Source of the DNA: Ignavibacteria bacterium
Lineage (GTDB): Bacteria; Bacteroidota; Ignavibacteria; Tepidaquicellales; OLB5
NCBI GenBank assembly: GCA_030835005.1
Contig: JAUQWT010000335.1
Span: 1-6,926 of the forward strand
Direction of reading: 5' to 3'
DNA length: 6,926 bases
Shown here: positions 1 through 5,156 of the stretch, piece after piece
Numbering within the stretch: the first letter of the stretch is position 1
Layout: each line of letters starts with the position of its first letter
The notes under the pieces: model-generated
The model's database searches: none
Told to the model about the DNA's origin: nothing
Seen by the model: the letters and a program-made list of their open reading frames with translations, nothing else
Program-made: the position numbers and the translations under genes

Positions 1-49
1 GAAATGCATTTGAATCCTTAAATATTTGCAGAATATCTTTTTCGTTCAA
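1..49 (-). CDS. 5' end of a further gene, possibly orotate phosphoribosyltransferase (PyrE), cut by the window edge
   Basis: The frame directly after the murI stop stays open to the window edge and reads like a protein N-terminus: from a TTG at 49-47 it gives MNEKDILQIFKDSNAF. The pattern of a short amphipathic helix ending in D-x-N/G-A-F/L resembles the start of bacterial orotate phosphoribosyltransferases, where LEGHF normally follows; that part lies outside the window. No ATG is available between the murI stop and this segment, so the start would be TTG (or a rare ATT at 55 or 64), and there is no clear Shine-Dalgarno. It follows murI by about 15 bp on the same strand and is probably in the same operon. 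The coding call is moderate; the PyrE identity rests on very few residues and is a guess. Confidence 0.35.
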   Translation of the reverse strand, partial: MNEKDILQIFKDSNAF

Positions 50-64
50 TTCAATTGGCTTAAT

Positions 65-895
65 TTATAGAATTACTTTATGTACGTGTTTTAGTTCTTT
101 TGATAAAAATCTCTGGCTTACTTCCTTGAATTTGTGCGGCAGGTCAGATACATAAAAAACTGAATGATTCTTTTCAGTCATTCTGTGAGAATTCAGTAGC
201 CCCTTTTTGCTCAGAATCCGGCTGACTTCCTTTGCCGTTTCTTTACCTGAGTCTATCAATTGAACCTTTTTTCCCACAGATTTCTGAATTACATCCTTAA
301 GCAGGGGATAGTGAGTACATCCGAGTATAAGGGTATCAATTCCTTTGCCATTCAATTTCTTAAGGTATTCGTCAGACACCATTTGAGCAATTTTATTTTT
401 ATTCCAGCCGTCTTCTGCAAGATGAACAAAAAGAGGGCACGGATCCTGAAGAACATTTACATCAGCTTTGATCCTTTTTAGTGCTTTTTTATATGAATTT
501 GATCTGACAGTTCCAATTGTTCCTATAACGCCTACTTTCCCAGTTTTTGTTGTTTCAATTGCTGTTCTGGCTCCGGGTTCTATAACTCCAATTATCGGAA
601 TATGGAAATGACGTTTCAATGTTGGCAGCGAGACTGATGAAGCTGTGTTGCAGGCAATAACCAGCATCTTGATCTTCTTCTTCATTAAAAAATATGCAAC
701 CTGTAAAGAGTAATGGATTATAGTTTCTTTAGATTTATTGCCGTATGGCACTCTACCTGTATCACCAAAATAAACTATTTTTTCATTCGGGAGAAGCTTG
801 TTAAGTTCCTTCACAACAGTTAATCCACCTACACCGGAATCAAATACTCCAATCGGGCGGGAAGCTTCATCATTGTTAACAGGAATTCTAGTCAT
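65..895 (-). CDS. murI: Glutamate racemase
   Basis: Cytoplasmic, cofactor-independent racemase converting L-glutamate to D-glutamate for the peptidoglycan stem peptide. The 276 residues match the usual 260-290. Family motifs appear in order: PIGVFDSGVGG near residues 14-24 with the substrate-binding Asp19-Ser20, GDTGRVPYG at 44-52, ACNTASS at 81-87 with catalytic Cys82, and GCTHYPLL at 192-199 with the second catalytic Cys193 and its neighbour His195. Both catalytic cysteines are present, so the enzyme should be active. The ATG at 895 gives a 13-residue lead before the first beta strand. There is no obvious Shine-Dalgarno upstream, as in several genes here. It begins 15 bp after the cytochrome gene stop and is probably the fourth gene of the operon headed by the deoxynucleoside kinase. 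Confidence 0.96.
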   Translation of the reverse strand: MTRIPVNNDEASRPIGVFDSGVGGLTVVKELNKLLPNEKIVYFGDTGRVPYGNKSKETIIHYSLQVAYFLMKKKIKMLVIACNTASSVSLPTLKRHFHIPIIGVIEPGARTAIETTKTGKVGVIGTIGTVRSNSYKKALKRIKADVNVLQDPCPLFVHLAEDGWNKNKIAQMVSDEYLKKLNGKGIDTLILGCTHYPLLKDVIQKSVGKKVQLIDSGKETAKEVSRILSKKGLLNSHRMTEKNHSVFYVSDLPHKFKEVSQRFLSKELKHVHKVIL

Positions 896-910
896 CAGTA
901 TTTTTCAATA

Positions 911-1498
911 TTATTGCTGCTTGTTTAATGGATGAATGATCTTTTGAAATTCTGTTTTGTAATCAAAATCTTCTGTTTGAAAAGGACAAATTTCTTCTGT
1001 CAATTTCTGATCCTTGTTTCCTTTTGCCGAATGACAGGGCTTGCAGGAATTTTCATCCCCTTTGATACCCCCATTGCTTTTGAATAAGTCTTCATTTTTC
1101 ATTATCCATGCAGGTGAATATTCTGAGCCAGCTCCATGGCATGACTCGCACCCGATACCCTCTCTGATATCGTAGTCAATTGCCTTGGGGGTTCCTTCAA
1201 GATGAAACTCGGTAGTATGACATTTTAAACAAAGCCTATTCTTTGCAGGTTCTTCAATGTTACTTTTAATTGCAAAATCCACTGATTTAGCTGAAAGAAG
1301 CGTTTGATATGCTTCTGAATGCCTTGAACGTTTCCAAACGACTTGCTGGTCGCCGATATTCCTAAGCTGGTGGCACTCGCCGCATTTGCCTGATCCTGTT
1401 AAATGTATAATCTCAGCTTTTGGTTCAAGAGCATTTTTCAGAAAATAAAGCAAAGCTGCAATGAACATTACAAATATTAAGTAAGAAATATACTTCAT
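911..1498 (-). CDS. Membrane-anchored tetrahaem c-type cytochrome, cytochrome c554-like
   Basis: Probable electron-transfer protein on the outer face of the cytoplasmic membrane. Residues 3-19 form one hydrophobic segment (uncleaved anchor or signal peptide), followed by four CXXCH haem c sites: CGECH (39-43), CLKCH (90-94), CESCH (117-121) and CKPCH (152-156). A W-x-x-S-R-H-S-x-A-Y segment follows the first site; this pattern is known from cytochrome c554/multihaem family proteins and may carry a distal haem ligand. At 195 residues it is a small member. I start it at the ATG at 1498, which overlaps the preceding stop as TGATG; a TTG three bases upstream is the alternative. Neither has a clear ribosome site, so translational coupling is likely. 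Partner and substrate are unknown. Haem attachment would need a cytochrome c maturation system encoded elsewhere. Confidence 0.88.
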   Translation of the reverse strand: MKYISYLIFVMFIAALLYFLKNALEPKAEIIHLTGSGKCGECHQLRNIGDQQVVWKRSRHSEAYQTLLSAKSVDFAIKSNIEEPAKNRLCLKCHTTEFHLEGTPKAIDYDIREGIGCESCHGAGSEYSPAWIMKNEDLFKSNGGIKGDENSCKPCHSAKGNKDQKLTEEICPFQTEDFDYKTEFQKIIHPLNKQQ

Positions 1499-1896
1499 CA
1501 ATAATCTGAGTATTCTTTTACTTCGGTTATTGATGACCCGAATAGCGTATTTATTTTGTTCTTAACGGTTGACCGCCTGTCATTTGTAATATATACATTT
1601 CTCGCGTTCTCAATAAACCGTTTTCCAAAATTCTTTTTTGCCTCAAGTTCTCTTATTGTGTTTTCAATATTCCACAAGCGCACATTTATCCCATGAAGCT
1701 GATTTTTCAGCTTCAATATCTCGGGCTTGTTAATCTTGTTCTCCTTAATCATCACAGATAATGATCTTTGCAGAAGCTTTAACTCATTGTTTATATATCG
1801 AAGTTTGACTTTGTCACTGATCCTGGTTTTCTTGATTTCGAGGATTGTAATCTTATCGATCAGTTCGCCCGCAGAAACATGTATTACAGCATTCAT
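1498..1896 (-). CDS. DUF6165-like conserved protein of unknown function
   Basis: A 132-residue soluble protein with no signal peptide or membrane segment. It resembles the uncharacterised family I know as DUF6165: an N-terminal SAGELIDKITILEIK block (residues 8-22), a long charged, probably helical or coiled-coil middle rich in Lys, Glu and Leu (about 23-90), LWNIENTIRE at 74-83, and a conserved ARNVYITNDRR block at 98-108 followed by K-x-K-I-N. No catalytic motif is recognisable. Homologues as I recall them often lie near glycosyltransferase or tetratricopeptide genes; here it sits between a kinase and a cytochrome. Its ATG overlaps the kinase stop by one base (TAATG) and its TGA overlaps the cytochrome start by one base, so it is translationally coupled on both sides. 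The function cannot be stated. Confidence 0.8.
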   Translation of the reverse strand: MNAVIHVSAGELIDKITILEIKKTRISDKVKLRYINNELKLLQRSLSVMIKENKINKPEILKLKNQLHGINVRLWNIENTIRELEAKKNFGKRFIENARNVYITNDRRSTVKNKINTLFGSSITEVKEYSDY

Positions 1897-2519
1897 TACT
1901 TCAGTTCCTTCTTAATACTGCTGATTATCATATTAAAATGACCGGGGTTGTTAACAAAATCAAGTTCATCGGATTCTATTATAAGCAATTTGCCCTGGTC
2001 ATAATTTCTGATCCATGAAGTATAACTGCGGTTAAGCCGCTCAAGATATGAGCGCTCAATGCTCTTTTCAAACTCCCTGCCTCTTAGCTTAATATGGTTT
2101 ACCAGGGTTTTCAGATCTGCCTTAAGATACACAACAAGATCGGGTGCCTTAAGGTAAGAGACCATTTCATAGAAAAGAGCGCGGTAATTATTGTAATCGC
2201 GTTTTTCCATCCTGCCCATTAAGTAAAGATTGCGCGCGAATATCTCTACATCTTCATAAATTGATCTATCCTGTATAACTGATTTTTTTGAATTGATTAT
2301 CCTTCTATGCGCATTGAACCTGTGCGAAAGAAAATACACCTGGAGCTGAAAGCTCCATCTTTTCATATCCCTGTAAAAATCTGATAAGTAAGGATTATTC
2401 TGAACTGATTCAAAATACGGACTCCATCTGAACTCATTTGCGATCATTCGGGTGAGGGATGATTTCCCCGAGCCGATATTACCAGCAACCGATACGAAAT
2501 ACTTCTTGCCTTGTTTCAT
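1896..2519 (-). CDS. Deoxynucleoside kinase family protein
   Basis: A 207-residue cytoplasmic P-loop kinase that phosphorylates a deoxynucleoside (deoxyadenosine, deoxyguanosine or deoxycytidine type) with a nucleoside triphosphate in dNTP salvage. Visible motifs: Walker A GNIGSGKS at 13-20; a catalytic-base Glu in YFESV (Glu37) followed by NNPYLSDFY; the substrate pocket W-x-F-Q-L-Q around 55-60; the DRS motif at 84-86 followed by IYED; and an Arg-rich lid around 144-165 (KLRGREFEKSI, then RSYLERL). Length and motif spacing match the bacterial dAK/dGK family. Which base it prefers cannot be read from sequence. The ATG at 2519 lies about ten bases downstream of the T-run of the rplS terminator and has no good Shine-Dalgarno, which makes its promoter unclear. 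It heads a tightly overlapping operon. Confidence 0.9.
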   Translation of the reverse strand: MKQGKKYFVSVAGNIGSGKSSLTRMIANEFRWSPYFESVQNNPYLSDFYRDMKRWSFQLQVYFLSHRFNAHRRIINSKKSVIQDRSIYEDVEIFARNLYLMGRMEKRDYNNYRALFYEMVSYLKAPDLVVYLKADLKTLVNHIKLRGREFEKSIERSYLERLNRSYTSWIRNYDQGKLLIIESDELDFVNNPGHFNMIISSIKKELK

Positions 2520-2528
2520 ACTAATTTC

Positions 2529-2563
2529 AAAAAAAAACCGTTAATCTCTGAAGTTTAACGGTT
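2529..2563 (-). terminator. Intrinsic terminator of the ffh-rplS cluster
   Basis: Read on the minus strand, a perfect 9-bp stem (AACCGTTAA at 2563-2555 pairing with TTAACGGTT at 2544-2536) closes a 10-base loop and runs directly into a nine-T tract at 2537-2529. This is a standard Rho-independent terminator, 54 bp beyond the rplS stop. On the plus strand there is no T-run, so it is one-directional. It ends only about ten bases before the kinase start codon. Confidence 0.9.
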
Positions 2564-2582
2564 CTATGAGTGTCATTTAAGT

Positions 2583-2619
2583 AATGCGGTTTACACAATT
2601 ATTTATAGAATGCGGTTTA
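2583..2619. repeat. 11-bp direct repeat downstream of rplS
   Basis: The plus-strand sequence AATGCGGTTTA occurs at 2583-2593 and again at 2609-2619, exactly 26 bp apart. The second copy includes the rplS stop codon. The spacer is AT-rich. It looks like a short local duplication; a protein-binding role is possible but unsupported. Confidence 0.6.
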
Positions 2620-3036
2620 ATCCTTTTCCTGCTGAGATGGTGCCTGTTCAATCATTGGTTCTTCTTTTTTGAGCGGTGCAACTATTTCAGGGGAGATCCT
2701 TTCTTTGATCTTGGTAGCTGACTTTCCTTTCAGGGTCCTGAGGTAGAACAGTTTCGCGCGCCTTACTTTCCCTTCTTTCAGTTTCTCTATCTTTGAAATG
2801 ATAGGTGAGTGAATCGGGAAGATCCTTTCTACACCAACTCCGTTAGATATCTTTCTGACCCTGAACGTCCTGCCAATGCCTGAGCCTTTTATGCCCATTA
2901 CGATACCCTGGTACTGCTGAATTCTTTCTTTATCGCCTTCGATAACCTTTACATGCACGTTAACCGTATCACCTGACTGGAACTGCGGCAAGTCGGTTCT
3001 CATCTGGGCTGCTGTAACTAAATTTATCTTGTTCAT
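2617..3036 (-). CDS. rplS: 50S ribosomal protein L19
   Basis: Large-subunit protein at the 30S-50S interface. Residues about 1-115 are the L19 domain: PQFQSGDTVNVHVKVIEGDK and RIQQYQGIVMGIKGSG near the N-terminus, then a TFRVRKISNGVGVERIFP block and the basic RRAKLFYLR segment, all typical. After about residue 115 a short, charged, Pro/Gln/Glu-rich tail brings the length to 139, longer than the roughly 115 residues of E. coli L19. A good ribosome site, AAGGAA at 3047-3042, lies five bases before the ATG. It starts 18 bp after the trmD stop, the usual trmD-rplS pairing, and is the last gene before the terminator. Confidence 0.97.
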   Translation of the reverse strand: MNKINLVTAAQMRTDLPQFQSGDTVNVHVKVIEGDKERIQQYQGIVMGIKGSGIGRTFRVRKISNGVGVERIFPIHSPIISKIEKLKEGKVRRAKLFYLRTLKGKSATKIKERISPEIVAPLKKEEPMIEQAPSQQEKD

Positions 3037-3054
3037 TTTATTTCCTTATTGCTA

Positions 3055-3738
3055 TTACTTATTATTTAATTTTTTCTTTCTTACTTTATTGTACTTCTTT
3101 AAACCTTTTTGCTCGCGCCAGGCGGCAATATCTTTATGGTTGCCGTTTAACAAAACTTCCGGTACCCTCATGCCTTCATATTCGGCCGGCCTTGTATAAA
3201 CAGGGGAGTCAAAACCTGATTCCACCTGGAATGAATCTGTTAAAGCCGATTCACTGTCATTCAAAACTCCCGGTATCAATCTTACAACTGCATCTATCAA
3301 AACTGCCGCGGCTGTCTCGCCTCCGGTCAATACATAATCACCAATTGATATCTCCTTTGTTACAAACTTATCTATAACCCGCTGGTCTATGCCTTTATAA
3401 TGGCCGCAAATTATTATCAGATTGCTTTTTAGTGAAAGAACATTTGCTTTTTTCTGGTTCAGCTTAACTCCTTGTGGTGTTAAGTATATGACCTCGTCAT
3501 ATTTTCTTTCGCTCAAAAGCTTTTGCATGCATCTGAAGATCGGTTCGGGTTTAAGAACCATTCCTGCTCCTCCGCCAAAAGGGGAGTCATCTATTTGCCT
3601 GTAATTGCCATCGGCAAAATCTCTCAGGTCGTGAACAATAATTTCGGCAAGTGATCTTTGCTGAGCCCGTTTTAGAATGCTTTCATTCAAAGGTGAATCT
3701 AACACTTTCGGAACAGCAGATATTACATCAATTCGCAT
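3055..3738 (-). CDS. trmD: tRNA (guanine-37-N1)-methyltransferase
   Basis: SPOUT-class enzyme that transfers a methyl group from S-adenosylmethionine to N1 of G37 in tRNAs with G36-G37, preventing +1 frameshifts. In order: DDSPFGGGAGMV (50-61), the knot strand ending in CGHYKGID (111-118), SIGDYVLTGGE (131-141), Arg153 and Asp168 (in ALTDSF) matching the catalytic Arg154/Asp169 of the E. coli enzyme, YTRPAEYEGM (181-190), and the tRNA-binding VPEVLLNGNH region. Lys115 replaces the Glu of the proteobacterial YEGIDER motif, which as I recall is usual in Bacteroidota. The 227 residues with a short Lys-rich end also fit that group. AAGG at 3749-3746, seven bases before the ATG, supports the start. 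Neighbours are the conserved rpsP...rplS set. Confidence 0.97.
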   Translation of the reverse strand: MRIDVISAVPKVLDSPLNESILKRAQQRSLAEIIVHDLRDFADGNYRQIDDSPFGGGAGMVLKPEPIFRCMQKLLSERKYDEVIYLTPQGVKLNQKKANVLSLKSNLIIICGHYKGIDQRVIDKFVTKEISIGDYVLTGGETAAAVLIDAVVRLIPGVLNDSESALTDSFQVESGFDSPVYTRPAEYEGMRVPEVLLNGNHKDIAAWREQKGLKKYNKVRKKKLNNK

Positions 3739-3806
3739 TATGAAACCTTCAGCCCGGTTGATTTCTGATAAAAATTAAAGAACGTTTTCTAATGCTTTTC
3801 AAAACT

Positions 3807-4163
3807 CTAATAAATTACTTCTACTATTGATGCAGCATGAAAATTTTTGAGATGCATATGCCCGTTCATAACTATAATTTTCGCAGTATGGAAGTTATCA
3901 GGAAGATCTGCAGGGCCGTCAACTCTATACAACGAGCCGGTTACATCCCTTACGCTGAAACTAGATGACCCGGAAGATTGATTTACATCTATTGGTAACT
4001 CTTTTGCCAGGTAAACTCTAACTTGCAGATTCCTCTGATCGTTTGTATCCATTTTCGAAAGATCCGTCAATTCATCACCTGTAGAAATCATAAAAAGGTT
4101 GAAAAAGAGAATTCCCAGAAAGATTACCAGGACTCCGGCAACAATAAGTTTTTTATTTATCAT
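3807..4163 (-). CDS. Small membrane-anchored CcmE-like OB-fold protein lacking the haem-binding residue
   Basis: A 118-residue protein with one N-terminal hydrophobic segment (about residues 4-26) and an exported soluble domain. The C-terminal half, SFSVRDVTGSLYRVDGPADL then PDNFHTAKIIVMNGH and FHAASIVEV, matches the strand order of the cytochrome c maturation haem chaperone CcmE (FxVxDG, PDLF, VVVxG, FxAxEVLxK). It stops exactly where CcmE carries its haem-attaching His (or Cys) and the following Tyr. The other frames beyond the stop do not encode that motif, so a simple frameshift is unlikely. It may be a structural relative with another role. It occupies the slot between the KH gene and trmD that normally holds rimM, but shows no RimM features. 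There is no clear Shine-Dalgarno. The gene is solid; the CcmE relationship is a motif-level inference. Confidence 0.6.
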   Translation of the reverse strand: MINKKLIVAGVLVIFLGILFFNLFMISTGDELTDLSKMDTNDQRNLQVRVYLAKELPIDVNQSSGSSSFSVRDVTGSLYRVDGPADLPDNFHTAKIIVMNGHMHLKNFHAASIVEVIY

Positions 4164-4212
4164 AAAAATCTATTTTAATAATAGACTAAACTGAAATGAC
4201 TATTCAAAAAAA

Positions 4213-4449
4213 TTATTTTGCTTCTTCAATTTCCAGGTGCCCGCTCTTGTTATGTTTTGCCGCAAACGCAGTAAAAAGAGTGCGCATGGATTTGGCTGTC
4301 TTCCCTTGTTTCCCTATGACCTTACCAAGGTCATCTTTAGCAACATGAAGTTTTAATGTGATCCTGTTTTCCTCAACCAATTCATCAACGCTCACTTTTT
4401 CAGGCTCATCAACTAAACTCTTGGCAATGTATTCGATAAATTCTTTCAT
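4213..4449 (-). CDS. khpA: KH-domain RNA-binding protein KhpA
   Basis: A 78-residue single KH-domain protein, usual length for KhpA/YlqC. The RNA-binding loop is I-G-K-Q-G (GKQG at residues 46-49) inside VIGKQGKTAKSMRTLF, followed by a C-terminal beta strand (HLEIEEA). In studied bacteria KhpA pairs with KhpB and binds many RNAs, and the gene lies between rpsP and rimM/trmD, as here. An upstream in-frame ATG at 4455 would add two residues, but the ribosome site AAGGGG (4461-4456) abuts that codon directly. It lies at the ideal six-base spacing from the ATG at 4449, so the shorter form is the real one. Confidence 0.93.
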   Translation of the reverse strand: MKEFIEYIAKSLVDEPEKVSVDELVEENRITLKLHVAKDDLGKVIGKQGKTAKSMRTLFTAFAAKHNKSGHLEIEEAK

Positions 4450-4455
4450 AAGCAT

Positions 4456-4461
4456 CCCCTT
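4456..4461 (-). promoter_or_regulatory. Ribosome binding site that fixes the khpA start
   Basis: AAGGGG on the minus strand is the strongest Shine-Dalgarno in the window. Six bases separate it from the ATG at 4449-4447 and none separate it from the upstream ATG at 4455-4453, so it selects the downstream start. Confidence 0.8.
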
Positions 4462-4569
4462 GATTTTATTTATTAGAATATTATTTTGGATGAATAAATC
4501 TATTCTATCAAGTTAGCGGGGACCGGTAGACCCATCTGCTTTGGGCCTTGCTCATACAGAGTTTGTAAC

Positions 4570-5022
4570 TTATGCTGCAGGCTGCTCTGCCGCCGGTGTT
4601 TCTGTAACCGGTGCTGTAGGTGCAACTTCAGCCGGTTTTTCTGCCGCTTTACGCTTCTTCTCTTTTCTTCTCAGCTTCTTATCGTGTATCCGCTGTAACT
4701 TCGATTCCTGCAGTGATTCCCACTTGGAGTGCTCTGCAGCTATCTTTGTTTCATCTGCGCCTTTTTTATCTAAATGATGTTTAAGCATCAAACCTTTGTT
4801 CGAGAGCAGGTTCCTGACCGTTACTGTTGGCTGTGCGCCTGATTTAAGCCAGTATAAAGCCCTGTCTTCAAGTATTTCTACTTTTGCGGGATTCAAATTG
4901 GGGTCATATTGACCAATAGATTCAATGAATCTTCCGTCTCTTCTTGCACGGGAATCTGATGCTACAATCTTGTAAATGGGAGCTTTTTTTCTTCCCATTC
5001 TTCTGAGTCTGAGTTTTACCAT
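4570..5022 (-). CDS. rpsP: 30S ribosomal protein S16 with a long C-terminal tail
   Basis: Small-subunit assembly protein. The S16 domain fills residues 1 to about 85: VKLRLRRMGRKKAPIYKIV at the N-terminus, ASDSRARRDGRFIESIGQYDP (20-41), then ALYWLKSGAQPTVTVRNLLS and GLMLKHH. The 150 residues greatly exceed the 80-90 of E. coli S16: residues from about 95 form a charged, probably helical stretch (ESKLQRIHDKKLRRKEKKRK), and the last 25 or so are Ala/Pro/Glu/Thr-rich and probably disordered. Tails of this kind are known in Bacteroidota and relatives. Upstream of the ATG is only a weak TGGA at eight bases within an A-rich leader, and that leader abuts the REP-like repeat. It lies between ffh and khpA in the classic order. 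Confidence 0.97.
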   Translation of the reverse strand: MVKLRLRRMGRKKAPIYKIVASDSRARRDGRFIESIGQYDPNLNPAKVEILEDRALYWLKSGAQPTVTVRNLLSNKGLMLKHHLDKKGADETKIAAEHSKWESLQESKLQRIHDKKLRRKEKKRKAAEKPAEVAPTAPVTETPAAEQPAA

Positions 5023-5035
5023 TTTTGTTTTCCAC

Positions 5036-5149
5036 TCTGAGCGAAGTGAAGAGCCTATTCATATAGTCTTCCTAAGCCGTGTTGAGTTATTTTTTTATTT
5101 ATTTATAAATTCGTTGCTAAAAAAACTGGATCCCTCACTTCATTCAGGA
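5036..5149. repeat. Degenerate REP-like inverted pair in the ffh-rpsP gap
   Basis: Plus-strand TCTGAGCGAAGTGAAGAGCC (5036-5055) and the complement of 5149-5128, which reads TCCTGAATGAAGTGAGGGAT then CC, share the core CTGA-x-x-GAAGTGA and face each other across about 70 bp of AT-rich DNA. The half-sites match the CTGA(G/A)CGAAGTGAAG-type palindromic repeats scattered between genes in many Bacteroidota-group genomes (from general knowledge). The arms are diverged, so this looks like an old element. The rpsP leader begins at its edge. Confidence 0.65.
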
Positions 5150-5156
5150 TTAAAGA

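Noticed and set aside
4169..4185. AT-only inverted repeat TCTATT/AATAGA between khpA and the CcmE-like gene
   Set aside because: Six AT-rich base pairs in AT-rich spacer DNA are expected by chance, and there is no terminator T-run or other support.
4450..4455. Upstream ATG for the KH-domain protein
   Set aside because: The Shine-Dalgarno touches this codon with no spacer, whereas it is ideally spaced from the ATG at 4449.
4515..4560. Small GC-rich inverted repeats between rpsP and khpA (ACCGGT, CCCA/TGGG)
   Set aside because: The stems are four to six bases long with no T-run; too weak to call a terminator or regulatory RNA.
4541..4777. Plus-strand 78-codon frame opposite rpsP
   Set aside because: It is antisense to the S16 tail; its low-complexity Ala/Ser/Gly content mirrors the Ala/Pro/Lys codons of the real gene, and there is no ribosome site.
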